From Bartonella birtlesii IBS 325 (GTDB lineage Bacteria; Pseudomonadota; Alphaproteobacteria; Rhizobiales; Rhizobiaceae): a stretch of 64,000 bases of DNA. Of the stretch, positions 49,230-61,212 are shown one piece after another. Made by a program: the position numbers and the translations under genes. The DNA lies in contig NZ_CM001557.1 in assembly GCF_000273375.1 (NCBI RefSeq), positions 753,625 through 817,624 of the forward strand. Direction: 5' to 3'. Below the pieces are notes generated by a model, which had not been told where the DNA came from, ran no database searches, and worked only from the letters and a program-made list of their open reading frames with translations. Every line of letters begins with the position of its first letter. Position 1 is the first letter of the stretch.

Positions 49230-50381
49230 TCATGATTGCAAAGCATCTGTATTCACTAAACTCTCACGCGTAATCTCTTTAACTGTTTGTACACCGGTCA
49301 ACGTCATAGCTACGCGCATTTCATTTGCAAAAAGATCAAGGAGATGAGCAACACCTTTCTCACCCGCTGTTGCAAGCGCGTAAACAAAAGCACGACCAAT
49401 CATAACGGCATCCGCACCTTGAGCTATCATGCGTACAACATCAAGGCCAGAACGAACACCAGAATCCACTAAAATAGCCAAATCACCCTTTATCACCTCG
49501 GCAATTGCTGGTAATGCTCGTGCAGTTGATAATACACCATCAAGTTGACGCCCACCATGATTAGAAACAACGAGACCATCCGCACCAAACCGCACTGCTT
49601 CACGTGCATCTTCTGGATCAAGTATACCTTTCAAAATCATTTTTCCTTTCCAAAAATCCCGAATCCATTGTAGGTCAGACCAACCAATTGATGGATCAAA
49701 ATTTGCACCAAGCCAACCAACATAATCATCCAATGCAACTTTCTTTTTGAGATAAGTGGAAACATTGCCAAGATCATGCGGCTGCCCCATAATACCAACA
49801 TTCCAAGCCCAATATGGATGGGTAAAAGCTTGTAAAATCCGGCGTAACCCCGCATAAGGTCCTGACATTCCTGAATGCGCATCACGATAACGCGCACCAG
49901 GAACCGGCATATCAACTGTAAAAACTAATGTGCGCACACCAGATGCCCAAGCTCGCTCTAATGCATCACGCATAAATCCACGATCTTTGAGCACATAAAG
50001 TTGAAACCAAAATGCACTTCCGACTGCCTTCTGGATTTCTGCAATGGAGCAAACTGAAACTGAGGATAGGGTGAAGGGAATACCTTTTGCAACGGCTGCA
50101 CGTGCAGCTTGTACCTCACCACGGCGTGCATACATGCCCGTTAACCCAACAGGTGCAAGTATAATCGGTAAATTCAGTGTTTGATCAAAAAGCTTAGTTG
50201 AAAGATCAACTTCACCAACCTCTCTCAAAATTCTTTGACGCAGTGCAAGTGCTTGAAGATCTGTATAATTACGTCGCAACGTTTCTTCAGCATAAGCTCC
50301 CCCATCGATATAGTGAAAAAGAAAAGGAGGCAGACGACGTTTTGCTGCTTTGCGATAATCAAGTGTTGAGGAAATAATCAT
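49230..50381 (-). CDS. lldD: L-lactate dehydrogenase (FMN-dependent)
   Basis: LldD oxidises L-lactate to pyruvate at the membrane and feeds electrons to quinones. The FMN alpha-hydroxyacid oxidase features are present: [80 protein letters not shown] with the catalytic His, and [30 protein letters not shown]. Starting at [10 protein letters not shown], which lines up with E. coli LldD, it has 383 residues. An ATG 12 bases upstream (MVLF) is also in frame. Convergent with the transketolase pair. Confidence 0.94.
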   Translation of the reverse strand: MIISSTLDYRKAAKRRLPPFLFHYIDGGAYAEETLRRNYTDLQALALRQRILREVGEVDLSTKLFDQTLNLPIILAPVGLTGMYARRGEVQAARAAVAKGIPFTLSSVSVCSIAEIQKAVGSAFWFQLYVLKDRGFMRDALERAWASGVRTLVFTVDMPVPGARYRDAHSGMSGPYAGLRRILQAFTHPYWAWNVGIMGQPHDLGNVSTYLKKKVALDDYVGWLGANFDPSIGWSDLQWIRDFWKGKMILKGILDPEDAREAVRFGADGLVVSNHGGRQLDGVLSTARALPAIAEVIKGDLAILVDSGVRSGLDVVRMIAQGADAVMIGRAFVYALATAGEKGVAHLLDLFANEMRVAMTLTGVQTVKEITRESLVNTDALQS

Positions 50382-51087
50382 GAATAGTACCATTGTTTCT
50401 GAATGAAAAACGAAAACACTCTAAATCAATAAGCTCTAACCCGCATGTGTTCCATGAGGAATCTCAACAAAACACGCCATTCGATAGATGTAGGTAACAG
50501 AGATTGCAACTCAAAAAAACAAATAGATGAAAACAACGCCTTTATTTCTCTTTTTGAGATTTAGAATCTCATAGTATTTACCTTCAATCAGCAATAATAT
50601 ATACATATACGTTGTTAATTATCTATCTCAAGAATTGAGATGATACACCTCATGTAACCAAGAATCCTCTAAGGGATATCGCTTCAGTTACTTATCGCAA
50701 TTTTAAAGAAATCCCCCCTACAAAGATGCCATACATCATAACCCATAAGAGTATGTAGTCTCTCATCGAATACAAACCACCAGTTCATAAAAATAAAAAA
50801 GCCGTTAATAGAACTAAAAATCAAGTCATTGAATGTATCCAAAACTTAGCTAAGTTCCCTCTTCATCGAAGTTTATCAAAATACGCGCTCATAATTGATA
50901 TAGGGCATTTTAAAAAAACTTTGAATATTATTAGGTACTAACAAAGAATATCTTCTTTGGTTGAGCAATTTTCTGCTCATATTACATAAATTAATCATAT
51001 ACAAAGGGCGTGACTTAATAAAATCAACATGCCTTTTTGGCAAATACACTTCCTAAGTATATCTTATCGAAATCCATATTTTCAAAA
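50382..51087. other. Intergenic, no gene recognised
   Basis: AT-rich spacer of about 700 bases between lldD and dcd. I found no open frame with supporting signals and no RNA gene. Confidence 0.5.
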
Positions 51088-52176
51088 TTATTTAAAATGC
51101 TTAGATAACTTTAATCTCTGTGCTTGGTAATGTGATCCAGAATCATGTCCATAAAGCGCTAACGGTCGGTTAAGCATGTGTTCATAGATTAAACGGCCAA
51201 TAATTTGGCCATGCTCCAAAATAAATGGGACTTCATGGCTACGCACTTCCAAAACTGCTTTTGCCCCTTTCCCACCTGCTTCCATATGCCCAAATCCTGG
51301 GTCAAAAAAACCTGCATAATGCACTCTAAACTCACCAACCAAGGGATCAAAGGGGGTCATTTCAGCGGCATAAAGCGGAGGAACATGGACAGCTTCTCGC
51401 GAGACTAAAATATAAAACTCGTTAGGATCAAGAATCAGTTCTCTTTGACCACGGTCAAAAAGAGGTTCCCAAAAATCTAGAACTTGAGCAACAGCGCGTT
51501 TGTCAATATCAATAACACTTGTATGGTGTTTAGCACGATAGCCCACCAGCCCGTTTTCGTCTCCCTTCAAATTAATGGAAAGTCCAATACCATCTTTGCT
51601 AATATTAGGCATATCATCCGATAACAGTGTTTCATCTCTATGCAAAGCATGCAGCTCATTTTCATTTAAATAACTGTATCCCTTGCGAAACCGGAGCTGA
51701 GATAAACGTGAACCAGTACGTACCAAAATTGGAAATGTCCGTGGACTAATTTCAAGATAAAGTGGACCATGATAACCTGCACAAATTTTATCAAATTCCT
51801 GAGCATTATCTGTAATCACACGCGTAAAAATATCTAATCGTCCCGTAGAACTTTTAGGATTGGCAACTGCTGATAAGATTTCTGGTAAAGCTAAATTTTC
51901 TAAAAGAGGAACAATATAAACACAACCTGTTTCCAAGACAGCCCCGTGTTGCAAATCAAATTCATGCAACTTTAACCGTTCGAGCTTATCTAAAACTTTT
52001 ACATCAAGCCCCGGCATAAAGGAAGCCCGTATACGATAAGCTTTTTCCCCTAAACGAAGATCAAGACTCGCGGGTTGTATTTGGGTTGCATCAAATGGCC
52101 AAAGAGCTTTGAGAATGTCATTATCAATCAAAGCTTGTATATCATTATCTGCAAGGATACCGCTTACACGCACCAT
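51088..52176 (-). CDS. dcd: Deoxycytidine triphosphate deaminase, long alphaproteobacterial form
   Basis: Dcd deaminates dCTP to dUTP for thymidylate synthesis. The protein (362 residues) is the long tandem form typical of Rhizobiales rather than the roughly 190-residue E. coli enzyme. N-terminal QPASLDLRLGEKAYRIR and AVANPKSSTGRLDIFTRVITDN, and C-terminal FDPGFGH with PFILEHGQIIGRLIYEHM, are the characteristic dUTPase/Dcd-fold motifs. Long spacers lie on both sides. Confidence 0.9.
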   Translation of the reverse strand: MVRVSGILADNDIQALIDNDILKALWPFDATQIQPASLDLRLGEKAYRIRASFMPGLDVKVLDKLERLKLHEFDLQHGAVLETGCVYIVPLLENLALPEILSAVANPKSSTGRLDIFTRVITDNAQEFDKICAGYHGPLYLEISPRTFPILVRTGSRLSQLRFRKGYSYLNENELHALHRDETLLSDDMPNISKDGIGLSINLKGDENGLVGYRAKHHTSVIDIDKRAVAQVLDFWEPLFDRGQRELILDPNEFYILVSREAVHVPPLYAAEMTPFDPLVGEFRVHYAGFFDPGFGHMEAGGKGAKAVLEVRSHEVPFILEHGQIIGRLIYEHMLNRPLALYGHDSGSHYQAQRLKLSKHFK

Positions 52177-52484
52177 ATGTTTTGCTTTCCATTTTTACTA
52201 CATTTCTTTTTGGCTCAGATGATTGATTAGCGCAAGCTATTTTAACAAGCTGTTTTAAGGTGATAAAAACTATTCCTCTCTGATTTTGCCAATCAATTTT
52301 CTACTATAGTCAATCATAGAGTATCACAAACAATGAAACAGCACTTGGTCAACATTCTTTGAAAGTAAATAAGAGTTATTTTAAGAATAATATCTTACAC
52401 ACTCTCCCATTCTTGAATGTTACACAAATAATGTTATCATAATTTAAAACTCATGTAGAATTTGCAGGAATCTTGTTATAATTT

Positions 52485-54326
52485 ATGATGACCATACGCC
52501 ATCTTAGCGAAAATATCATTAATCAAATTGCCGCCGGCGAAGTTATTGAACGGCCAGCAAATGTTGTCAAAGAGCTTGTTGAAAATGCCATTGACGCTGG
52601 AGCGACTCGAATTGAAATTGTTACAGCAAACGGTGGAAAAAATTTTATAAAGGTGAGTGATAATGGCTGTGGTATTCCGGCAGATCAGTTAATTTTAGCA
52701 GTTTCTCGCCATTGTACCTCAAAAATTACTGATGATGTGCATAATATCTGCTTCTTAGGATTTAGAGGAGAAGCCTTACCCTCTATTGGTTCTGTTGCTA
52801 AACTTAAATTAATTTCACGAACGCAAGATGCTGATAATGCTACTGAAATTATTGTCACAGCAGGAAAAATTGTTGGACCGAAACCGGCGGCCGCAAATCT
52901 TGGAACGATCGTTGAAGTTCGTGACCTCTTCTTTGTTACTCCAGCACGGCTAAAATTTATGAAAACTGATCGGGCTGAAACGAATGCCATTACCGATATG
53001 ATTAAACGAATTGCTATTGCATTTCCGCATATCCGCTTTTCTCTTTCAGGATCAGACAGAACTTCTATGGAATTGCCTGCTACGCAAAATAATACCCAAG
53101 GACAATTACAACGTATTACACAAATTATGGGTAAAGAATTTGCTCCCAACAGTATCGCACTTAATGCTGAACGCGAATCAGTCCGTTTGACAGGGTTTGC
53201 TTGTTTGCCATCCTTCAACCGTAGTAATAGCCTTCATCAATTTGCTTATGTTAATGGGCGTCCAGTGCGTGATAAATTCCTCTGGGGGGCGATTCGAGGA
53301 GCTTATGCTGATGTCATGACGCGGGATCGTTATCCTGTCTCCATTCTTTTTATTGATCTACCACCCGCCGATGTCGATGTTAATGTTCACCCGACAAAAG
53401 CCGATGTACGTTTCCGTGATTCTGGGCTCATTCGCGGTTTAATTGTTGGCGCAATTCATGAAGCATTGCATCAAACGGGTGTTCGTCCTACATCAACGCG
53501 TTCTGAAGCAATGTTGGCGGCATTTCAAACACAACAGCCATTGGCAAATTCAAAGAACCCACAGCCGGCTTCTTCTTACAGCCCACAACCTTATCATTTT
53601 TCATCCGCATCAATGATTCATCAACCATTGGATACTAACAGCTCTTTTGGTTTTAAAGAAAATGCGACTCCTCTTATGGAGGGCTTAGATACGCCAAGTG
53701 GTGATGCCTACATTCCAAATACTATAGTTTCACAAGAAGAATTATCTTATCCACTAGGAGCTGCCAGAGCACAAATCCATAAAAACTATATTATTGCTCA
53801 AACCCAAGATAGTTTGGTTATTGTTGATCAGCATGCTGCTCACGAACGATTGGTTTATGAAGCGCTCAAGAATGCGCTTTATTCCAAACCGCTTCCTTCA
53901 CAATTGCTACTTATTCCTGAAATTGTAGAACTCTCTGAAGAAGACGCGACATGCCTTTTAACGCATAAAGATGCTTTGCAGAAATTTGGTTTAGGCATAG
54001 AACCATTTGGACCTGGTGCAATCGTTGTGCGTGAAACACCCTCCATGTTAGGAGAAATCAACGTACAAGCCCTCATTAAGGATCTCGCAGACGAGGCCGC
54101 GGAATATGATACGACAGATAATTTAAAAGCAATGCTTGATTATGTTGCAGCAACGATGGCTTGTCATGGCTCAATACGGTCAGGGCGCCTTTTACGTCCC
54201 GAAGAAATGAATGCACTGTTACGACAAATAGAAGCGACACCAAATACAGGCACATGTAATCACGGTCGTCCTACTTATATTGAACTTAAATTGGCTGATA
54301 TAGAGAGACTTTTCGGTAGAAAATAG
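52485..54326 (+). CDS. mutL: DNA mismatch repair protein MutL
   Basis: MutL couples MutS mismatch recognition to strand removal. The GHKL ATPase has [44 protein letters not shown] and the HPTKADVRF motif. A low-complexity linker (residues 340-420) leads to the C-terminal dimerisation domain, which has [19 protein letters not shown] and [23 protein letters not shown], ending [22 protein letters not shown]. Length 613 residues, normal. Intact. Confidence 0.97.
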   Translation: MMTIRHLSENIINQIAAGEVIERPANVVKELVENAIDAGATRIEIVTANGGKNFIKVSDNGCGIPADQLILAVSRHCTSKITDDVHNICFLGFRGEALPSIGSVAKLKLISRTQDADNATEIIVTAGKIVGPKPAAANLGTIVEVRDLFFVTPARLKFMKTDRAETNAITDMIKRIAIAFPHIRFSLSGSDRTSMELPATQNNTQGQLQRITQIMGKEFAPNSIALNAERESVRLTGFACLPSFNRSNSLHQFAYVNGRPVRDKFLWGAIRGAYADVMTRDRYPVSILFIDLPPADVDVNVHPTKADVRFRDSGLIRGLIVGAIHEALHQTGVRPTSTRSEAMLAAFQTQQPLANSKNPQPASSYSPQPYHFSSASMIHQPLDTNSSFGFKENATPLMEGLDTPSGDAYIPNTIVSQEELSYPLGAARAQIHKNYIIAQTQDSLVIVDQHAAHERLVYEALKNALYSKPLPSQLLLIPEIVELSEEDATCLLTHKDALQKFGLGIEPFGPGAIVVRETPSMLGEINVQALIKDLADEAAEYDTTDNLKAMLDYVAATMACHGSIRSGRLLRPEEMNALLRQIEATPNTGTCNHGRPTYIELKLADIERLFGRK

Positions 54327-54446
54327 TTATCACGCATTATTTTGGCAAGAAAGAAATATTTTTTTAATTCATTCTCGACTGTATAAGACATTTTATGACA
54401 CTTTACTTGGATTATCGCTCATACAAACAGGAAAGGATTATGAAGA

Positions 54447-54683
54447 ATGTTTTCTAGTGATGAACGTGAAGCAAAAATTCATTATTCTAATAATGGATAT
54501 AAAATTATAGAATATGGAACTTATACCCTCTGTGCCGTTAGCGGGCAAAAAATCCCGATAGACGATTTAAAATATTGGAACCATCACCGCCAAGAAGCAT
54601 ATGCTAGTTGTGAGATTTCTTATCATCGCGAACTTGAATGCAATCCATATCTCAATCAATTGTTAAAAGCACAAAAAAAATAA
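54447..54683 (+). CDS. DUF2093 family small protein
   Basis: This 78-residue cytoplasmic protein is conserved in Rhizobiales and lies between mutL and lpxK. The core GTYTLCAVSGQKIPIDDLKYW and YWNHHRQEAYAS match DUF2093. Function unknown. It follows mutL on the same strand after 120 bases. Confidence 0.85.
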   Translation: MFSSDEREAKIHYSNNGYKIIEYGTYTLCAVSGQKIPIDDLKYWNHHRQEAYASCEISYHRELECNPYLNQLLKAQKK

Positions 54684-54729
54684 TTGGTTAGAAACAATAA
54701 AGTCCAAGGGTTGTTTTCAAAACTGCCTC

Positions 54730-55749
54730 TTAAAGGGAATGTTTTCGTTCTTTAAAACGTGCTATGACTTTTTCAAGTAGCATACGGCAGAAATCTTCTT
54801 GAGAAAAATTAACTGTAACATCAAAAACAACAAGATTTTTTAAATCTTTTTGTGCACTCCTTGACTGTATGCGTGCATAATCCTTAGCCGTTGTAGCTAG
54901 CCATAAATTATGCATTTTAGCCTTTTGTGCGAGATTTTTTAAATCTGTATCGGTAAAAAAATAGTGGTCCGGATAAGAGTAAGTTTGCACGACATGACCG
55001 CATAACTCTTTAATTGATTGGAAAAATTTATCTGGATTGCCAATACCTGCAAATGCCAAAAATGATTTTCCTGCAACATTATCAGATGCTAATGATTTAA
55101 AATGAGCGTAATGTACAGGTTTCCCAGTAGAAGTGACAAGAGAAGAAATTTTATCACGCGCATCCCAATGACCAATCAATAAAACACTGTCCATCAAAGA
55201 AAACTGTGTTTTTAATGGTACACGCAAAGGTCCTGCTGGGAAAACAGCTCCATTCCCAAAACCACGCATCGTATCTACAACAAGCAATGAATAATCCATA
55301 TAAAGACGGCGGCTTTGAAACCCATCATCCATTAAAATAAAATCACATCCTTCTTGCTTGAGTCGTTGCGCTGCCGCATGACGATCGGGTGATACAGCAA
55401 CAAAAGTATGCCGTGCAAGTAAAAGTGCTTCATCTCCAACATCATGTGCATTGTCATGCTTCTCATTGACAAGATGCACCCCCTTAACCCTTCCACCATA
55501 ACCACGTGAGACAACACCAGGTACGAAACCAAGCTCTTTAGCTACTTGAGTAAAAGCAATGACAACAGGCGTTTTACCTACACCACCACATGTAAAATTG
55601 CCAATACACAAAACTGGAAGATTGATAATAGGAGACTGTCTTGTCATACGACATCGTGAAAAATAACCATATCCCCAAGAAATTGGTGCTAATAAAAAAC
55701 GCAAAAAGCTTCTATCTTTCCACCAAAAATGAGGTGTGTTAAACCTCAT
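54730..55749 (-). CDS. lpxK: Tetraacyldisaccharide 4'-kinase
   Basis: LpxK phosphorylates the 4' position of the lipid A precursor at the inner membrane. The P-loop is seen as [20 protein letters not shown], followed by [25 protein letters not shown] and the [19 protein letters not shown] motif. The 339-residue size is normal. Its start overlaps the waaA stop by four bases, so Kdo transfer and lipid A phosphorylation genes are co-expressed. Confidence 0.96.
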   Translation of the reverse strand: MRFNTPHFWWKDRSFLRFLLAPISWGYGYFSRCRMTRQSPIINLPVLCIGNFTCGGVGKTPVVIAFTQVAKELGFVPGVVSRGYGGRVKGVHLVNEKHDNAHDVGDEALLLARHTFVAVSPDRHAAAQRLKQEGCDFILMDDGFQSRRLYMDYSLLVVDTMRGFGNGAVFPAGPLRVPLKTQFSLMDSVLLIGHWDARDKISSLVTSTGKPVHYAHFKSLASDNVAGKSFLAFAGIGNPDKFFQSIKELCGHVVQTYSYPDHYFFTDTDLKNLAQKAKMHNLWLATTAKDYARIQSRSAQKDLKNLVVFDVTVNFSQEDFCRMLLEKVIARFKERKHSL

Positions 55750-57059
55750 GTTCCCTCCTGACGCTGACTTAAACCTGTTTGTATTACAAGAGGTTGCAAA
55801 AATGGATCAAGAATCTTTAATGTACGTTCAAGTGCACCCGCCATCCCCGTTGCTATTTCATAGGCTTTATTTGTCATTTCTTGTCGTAATATTTCATCTG
55901 TTAAAAGTCTATATACCTGAATAGCAAGCTGTTTTGTATCTTGGATCATATATGCTGCTTCATGTGTTAAGAATTGTTCAAACATTTCTTGAAAATTTGA
56001 GACATGAGGTCCTGTCAAAATAGCTGAACCAAATAAAGCTAGCTCCAATGGATTGTGTCCACCATCTCCACATAACGACTTCCCAATGAAAGAGACTTTT
56101 GATAAGCGAAGAAAAAGCCCCATTTCCCCGATTGTATCGCCCCACAAAATGTCCGTATTTTTATCTGGAACAGCATTGCTGCTTCTACGAACAAAACGCA
56201 AATTCTCATTGTTACACTTTTTGAGAAGATCTTCTAAGCGTTCAGGATGACGGGGAACAATAATTGTTAATAAATCTGGCAAATAATCTTTAAGAATCCT
56301 ATGGACTTCAAAAGCGATTTCTTCTTCCCCTTCATGGGTTGAAATAGCTGCCCAAACTGGACGGTTACCGAGAGCACGACGGTAATACGTAAGTAATGTT
56401 TGATCTTCAACTGGTACAATATCGGCCTTAAGATTACCAGAAAGTGCAACAGACTTTACCCCAAGGGCATGGTAATAAGTGACATCTCTGTCATTCTGAG
56501 CAATAGCTAGATCAATATTCTTAAAAATATAATTGGCAAGAACAGGACGTTTTTTCCAAGCTTGAAAAGAACGTTTAGACATATGGGCATTAACCAAAAT
56601 CTGTGGAATATGCATTTTAGCAAGTTCTTTAATACGCACAGGCCAAATCTCTGATTCACAAATCAATGCTAAATCCGGCTTCCAATGACTAAGAAAACGG
56701 CGCACTGCCAAATCTAAATCCAATGGAGCATATTGATGAATTAACCGATTACCAAATTTTTTTTTCACAAGAGAAGAGGAAGTTACAGTACAGGTTGTCA
56801 ACAATACACTGATTTTCAATAATAAAATGTAATCAATAAGCGGAACAAGAGCAAGTGTTTCTCCAACACTTGCTGCATGCAACCAAATGAGTGGGCTTTG
56901 AGGTCGTATTTTATGGCCCTTACCCAAACGTTCTTTTTGACGTCCTTGCTCTTCTTTTCCACGAATAGTACGAAAAAGCAAATAAAAAGGTACAACAGGA
57001 CGTAAGCAAAAACCAACTATCCGATAGATTAAAAAAGCTGCTTGTGCCTTTAGTTCCAT
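55746..57059 (-). CDS. waaA: 3-deoxy-D-manno-octulosonic acid transferase
   Basis: WaaA (KdtA) transfers Kdo from CMP-Kdo (made by KdsB) to lipid A. The protein has an N-terminal membrane helix and the glycosyltransferase motifs [43 protein letters not shown] and [21 protein letters not shown]. Start set at the ATG at 57059 ([13 protein letters not shown]), which has GAGGTAG upstream; the in-frame ATG at 57080 is weaker. From this start 437 residues. Followed by lpxK. Confidence 0.95.
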   Translation of the reverse strand: MELKAQAAFLIYRIVGFCLRPVVPFYLLFRTIRGKEEQGRQKERLGKGHKIRPQSPLIWLHAASVGETLALVPLIDYILLLKISVLLTTCTVTSSSLVKKKFGNRLIHQYAPLDLDLAVRRFLSHWKPDLALICESEIWPVRIKELAKMHIPQILVNAHMSKRSFQAWKKRPVLANYIFKNIDLAIAQNDRDVTYYHALGVKSVALSGNLKADIVPVEDQTLLTYYRRALGNRPVWAAISTHEGEEEIAFEVHRILKDYLPDLLTIIVPRHPERLEDLLKKCNNENLRFVRRSSNAVPDKNTDILWGDTIGEMGLFLRLSKVSFIGKSLCGDGGHNPLELALFGSAILTGPHVSNFQEMFEQFLTHEAAYMIQDTKQLAIQVYRLLTDEILRQEMTNKAYEIATGMAGALERTLKILDPFLQPLVIQTGLSQRQEGT

Positions 57060-57873
57060 TATTAAAACTACCTCATTCACTTATTTTGAGACGTTTGTGA
57101 GTTTTTTTATTAACGATTTATCACTCCTTTTCATGAGACTCCGATTTTTCTTTTAGCAAATAAGCAAAATACCTCATATTTTAGGCAACAAAGCGTGCTT
57201 TATTCATGAGAATAATTTAAAAAGCAGAATCACAATTTTATGTCATGTTTTTTCAAGAATCTTTTCTCATGAAAATGCATGTACACAAAGTAAATAGGAC
57301 AGGTAAATAATTTGGCTAATAAAATAATCTCTTTTCTAATTTTAGGTGTTTTATATCCACAATTATAGTATTTTTTGTTAAGTTTAAGAACATTTTTGGC
57401 GTTAAGAGTTCTCGTATCCATACTTGTAAATATAAGGCGTTTTACTTTATCTTCTCAAACCATAAACAAGTTTAAGCCTTCATTTTTGCAAATGGTGCAT
57501 TTATTTCTGAATGAACAAAACAAAAAATATAGCAAAAACTTTTTTACTTTAAGCACAAAGAAAGAACTCCATAATATGCTGTGTATGCAAAAAAGTGATT
57601 AAGAAATAAATTATAAAGGCTTGGTATTTTCATAACATTATCTAAGCTTTTCAATTGCAGATTTGTCCAATAAACAAAACGCACACGGCCCCTTCATATA
57701 AAAAATTATACAAGCTATGCCTTTATCAGTGAATATTGGTTCTTTTGCCAAAAGTATTTTAAAATACACTGCTCCTTTTTCTGAATTTTTTCACTCATCT
57801 TAAGTATAATCTAAAAAATTCAATTTTTCCCCGTTCGCATCATTCAAGAAAATAATGATCAGATATTTAAATT
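57060..57873. other. Intergenic, probably a decayed or lost region
   Basis: About 800 AT-rich bases between waaA and the DUF4170 gene, which are usually close together in Rhizobiales. Short ORFs on both strands lack ribosome-binding sites and resemble nothing I know. Possibly the remains of a lost gene. Confidence 0.45.
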
Positions 57874-58119
57874 TCATTGTATATCGCTGGTTTCAGTTTC
57901 AAGAAGGCGATGCAAGTCTACGATGTAGTAACGTTGTAACGCATTATCTACACTTTTTTGTGCTTTCGCCTGCCATGCTTCTTGAGCTGATTGATAATCT
58001 GGAAAAATACCAACCACATCTAAATCATTAATATTCTTAAATTGATTGCTATTAAGATTTTTTAATTCCCCACCGAATACAAGATGCAAATATTGCTTTT
58101 TTTCGTTTACTTCAGTCAT
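57874..58119 (-). CDS. DUF4170 family small protein
   Basis: This 81-residue cytoplasmic protein is conserved in Rhizobiales, usually next to the CysQ/IMPase gene and waaA. It reads YLHLVFGGELKNL, VGIFPDYQSAQEAWQAKAQKSVD and YYIVDLHRLLE. The start at 58119 has a perfect GGAGG six bases upstream; an ATG 12 bases earlier is also in frame. Function unknown. Confidence 0.85.
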   Translation of the reverse strand: MTEVNEKKQYLHLVFGGELKNLNSNQFKNINDLDVVGIFPDYQSAQEAWQAKAQKSVDNALQRYYIVDLHRLLETETSDIQ

Positions 58120-58165
58120 ATGTGCCTCCATATCATTAAGAAATTTTAGCCTGTTTTTTATGTGA

Positions 58166-58969
58166 TTAAACTAACTTTGCTTTACGAACAACATCTATCA
58201 TATTTTGAACGCAATTATTTTTACCAGCAATTAAAAGCCCATATTGATAAGGTTCAATTCCGTAAGATATAACAGGTGCATCAAACGATAGAAAACGCCC
58301 TCCGCATTCTTGTAAAATAAGATCGGCAGCGGCAATATCCCATGCATGGCAATCGGGGCGAACCAACACAATATCAATTTCGTCTTGAGCAACAAGAACA
58401 ATACGATACGCAAGAGAGGGAATGTGGTAATAAAAACTGATTTTATTACGAAAATCCTCCGGCAACTTTTGTATTAATGATTTATCAATTGAGATTTTAT
58501 ACTTACCGTTAATCTGAGATGCTAAAAGAGGAAGCGCTATACCGTTTAATGTTGCTCCTCGACCAGCAACAGCTGCATAAACATCTCCTTGAGCTGGACA
58601 TTGCACGACACCCACGATAGGACGCCCATTTTCAATAATAGCAACCGAAACACACCAATAGGTGCTGCCAGAAAGAAAACCACGCGTTCCATCAATAGGA
58701 TCAACCACAAAGTAACGCTCATACACTCTTTGTTCTCGATCATCTTTTGTTTCTTCTGAAATCCATCCATAATTCGGGCGTTCTCTAAGAAGCTTTTCTT
58801 TTAAAAAATGATCAACTGCAAAATCTGCTTCACTGACTGGTGAATTGCCTTCTTTAATCCAAACGTCTAACGCACATCCAAAATACTTCATTGCTAAATC
58901 TCCTGCTTCTCGACAAACATCAAGCAAAAGATTTAAATCAGAAGAATGATGCGTTTTATTTTCCTGCAA
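58166..58969 (-). CDS. Inositol monophosphatase family protein, CysQ-like
   Basis: This 267-residue metal-dependent phosphatase has the family's first metal motif DPIDGTRGFLSGS and the second HAWDIAAADLILQECGG. CysQ-type members hydrolyse 3'-phosphoadenosine 5'-phosphate; others act on inositol phosphate. The conserved position next to pmbA and DUF4170 favours the CysQ-like branch found near lipopolysaccharide genes. Its ATG overlaps the pmbA stop region by 14 bases. Confidence 0.88.
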   Translation of the reverse strand: MQENKTHHSSDLNLLLDVCREAGDLAMKYFGCALDVWIKEGNSPVSEADFAVDHFLKEKLLRERPNYGWISEETKDDREQRVYERYFVVDPIDGTRGFLSGSTYWCVSVAIIENGRPIVGVVQCPAQGDVYAAVAGRGATLNGIALPLLASQINGKYKISIDKSLIQKLPEDFRNKISFYYHIPSLAYRIVLVAQDEIDIVLVRPDCHAWDIAAADLILQECGGRFLSFDAPVISYGIEPYQYGLLIAGKNNCVQNMIDVVRKAKLV

Positions 58970-60287
58970 GTGTCATCCCTTCAATTAATAAAGTCGGAGC
59001 TGCTGTACTATAACGCCGATCAATATCGTTCGCAGGCATTAAATGCGCCAGCATATGGAGCAGATCAGAACCCAGAGTTACTTCGCTTACAGGGTAAGAG
59101 ATTTCACCATTTTTAATCCAAAAACCAGAAGCACCGCGGCTATACTGTCCCGTCACAAAATCAATGCCATGTCCGAATAATTCTGTCACATAAAACCCAC
59201 TTTGCAAATCTTTTATCATATCGCTAGGTGATACTAAACCTGGTTCAATAGCAAAATTGGTACTCGCTGGTTGAACCAATGATGCCGAACGTACGCCATG
59301 ACCATTGGTTTCAAGCCCTAATTCACGCGCTGAAGACGATGAAAGAAGCCAGTTTTTTAAAATACCATTTTCAATAATATTCAATGTTTTTCCCTCTACT
59401 CCCTCTCCATCGAAGGGACGAGAAGCATTCCCACGCAATCTTAAAGGCTGGTCTGTCACATTAACATCTGGTTTCATTACCGCTTTTCCCAAGAGATTTT
59501 GTAAAAGACTTGTTTTACGAGCTACAGATGCTCCATTCACCATAGATGCGATATGTCCAGCAATTCCGCGAGCCGTACGCGGATTAAAAATAACATCTAC
59601 AACCCCCGTAGCAGCACGTACTGCTCCCAAACGTCGAACTGCTCCAACTCCTGCATTTCTTCCTACAGTTTCTGCTGCTTCCAAATCAGAAAAATGTAAG
59701 GCAGTTGTATAATCATAATCACGTTCCATTGCTGTCCCTTTACCAGCAAGTGCACTGCAAGAACGTGAAAAACCACTAGAATGGTAAGCTCCACAAAAAC
59801 CATCGCTGGTCACCAAAACAAATCCACTATGGCCATAAGATGTAACGGCTCCACCAGAATTGCTCACTCCTTTAATATCAAGAGCTGCCGCTTCCATTTT
59901 CAAAGCATCTTCTGTTAGAAAATGACCATGTGGAACAAAATCATCAAAAAGGTCAAGATCTTTAGGATGTTTAACCAGATACTCTTTATCTGCCAAACCT
60001 TCGAATAAATTATCAGGAGAAGCTTTTGCCATAGCAACAACACGTTCTGCTAGTTTGTGCGGACAAACTGCTAAATTAGCAGAAACACTCGCTACTTTTT
60101 TTCCAACAAAAACTCTTAATGTAAAATCATTGCTCTCTGAAGCTTCTGTTGCTTCGACTTTTCCAAAACGAACCGATACACTGGTAGAATGTGCACGAAC
60201 GACAACAGCATCAGCAGCATCTGCCCCAGAACGCTTTGCCGCTTCAACCAACGAAGTAGCTTTATCAATCTGGTTTTTGTCAGTCAT
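58956..60287 (-). CDS. pmbA: TldD/PmbA family protein
   Basis: PmbA/TldE partners TldD in processing microcin-like peptides and CcdA. The 443-residue protein lacks the HExxxH zinc motif that TldD carries, which suits the PmbA role. Typical stretches are VRFGKVEATEASESNDFTLRVFV, GVVDVIFNPRTARGIAGHIAS, PFDGEGVEGKTLNIIENG and TGQYSRGASGFWIKNGEI. ATG at 60287 (MTDKNQ) is preferred because GAGGGAG lies 6-12 bases upstream; a start 42 bases further up is weaker. First gene of the run pmbA-cysQ-DUF4170-waaA-lpxK. Confidence 0.92.
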   Translation of the reverse strand: MTDKNQIDKATSLVEAAKRSGADAADAVVVRAHSTSVSVRFGKVEATEASESNDFTLRVFVGKKVASVSANLAVCPHKLAERVVAMAKASPDNLFEGLADKEYLVKHPKDLDLFDDFVPHGHFLTEDALKMEAAALDIKGVSNSGGAVTSYGHSGFVLVTSDGFCGAYHSSGFSRSCSALAGKGTAMERDYDYTTALHFSDLEAAETVGRNAGVGAVRRLGAVRAATGVVDVIFNPRTARGIAGHIASMVNGASVARKTSLLQNLLGKAVMKPDVNVTDQPLRLRGNASRPFDGEGVEGKTLNIIENGILKNWLLSSSSARELGLETNGHGVRSASLVQPASTNFAIEPGLVSPSDMIKDLQSGFYVTELFGHGIDFVTGQYSRGASGFWIKNGEISYPVSEVTLGSDLLHMLAHLMPANDIDRRYSTAAPTLLIEGMTLAGK

Positions 60288-60762
60288 TATAAACTCCCTC
60301 AAATATTCATTATTTACATGGATAAGCAATTTGGCGAATTTATAAAAAATACAACTCTTATATACTTCTCGCTAAAAATTACACACCATCCATGCACTTT
60401 TTTCTTTTAAATTTCTTTTCGAAAAGACACAATATGTTACAAATTTTCTTTAATTTCAATTTTTCAAATTTGCTTTTTTACATTTTGTAAGGCAGACACG
60501 ATTTAGAATTGAACCAATAACAGATTAGGAATAATAGTTAACTTTAATCTTAAATCCTCGAGTGCTCCAATAATCGTTTTTATTCATGAGTGCAAAAAAA
60601 ATTTTTAATGGTTTCATCAGATTTAAACGAGTAACTGAAAAACGTTCCGTGGATAATTGAATTGTCAAATACCAACTGCTCAACCACCTCATTCTAATGT
60701 AAGTGATAACCCCTACATCATCTCTTCTGAAGAAACATCAAATTTTTTGTGAATGAGTATAG
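60288..60762. other. Intergenic, no gene recognised
   Basis: AT-rich spacer of about 470 bases between pmbA and the SRPBCC gene, with no supported ORF or RNA gene. Confidence 0.45.
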
Positions 60763-61212
60763 CTAGGGGATAGTTTTATTTTCAGTAAGAGCACGACGGC
60801 TCATTTCAATCATGGCATCACGAAGATGTAGCCTTATTTTTGATCCAATAATCATTCCAAACAAGGGAGAAAGTATGCCATACATAGTTACTGTATGACG
60901 AATTTTATTGTTTGAAGAACCAGATTTTTTTGAACTAATATACTCATGATCAAAAGTCATGCGCGTAAAAGGAAGTTTAGCATAATCGGAAAAACAAACG
61001 TTTTTTATAACTTTATCAAGTGTAAAGATTACTTTTGGTCCTTTTTTAGGTTTCATTTGTCCTACAGTTCCTGTTTTGAAAGCACCAAGAAGTTCTACCC
61101 ACTCAAGTTCGTGATCCCAACAAGGCCAAGTTGCCGCGTCTTCCCACATAGCCCAAACTTGCTCAGCACTTGCCTCTGTATTAATTTCTTCGCTATGTGT
61201 CCATTTAAACAT
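60763..61212 (-). CDS. SRPBCC (START-like) family protein
   Basis: This 149-residue cytoplasmic protein has a helix-grip lipid/hydrophobic ligand fold: INTEASAEQVWAMWEDAATWPCWDHELEWVEL, FKTGTVGQMKPKKGPKVIFTLDK and MTFDHEYI. Polyketide-cyclase/Bet v1-like proteins with this N-terminus are common in alphaproteobacteria, with no fixed ligand. It lies between pmbA and the EVE-domain gene on the same strand, 220 bases from each. Confidence 0.8.
   Translation of the reverse strand: MFKWTHSEEINTEASAEQVWAMWEDAATWPCWDHELEWVELLGAFKTGTVGQMKPKKGPKVIFTLDKVIKNVCFSDYAKLPFTRMTFDHEYISSKKSGSSNNKIRHTVTMYGILSPLFGMIIGSKIRLHLRDAMIEMSRRALTENKTIP

Noticed and set aside
52685..53218. 177-codon ORF antisense to mutL
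   Set aside because: It lies fully inside a well-supported gene and shows no family motif; a shadow frame.
57375..57602. 75-codon ORF in the spacer between waaA and DUF4170
   Set aside because: No ribosome-binding site, low-complexity composition and no recognised relatives; overlapped by an equally weak ORF on the other strand.
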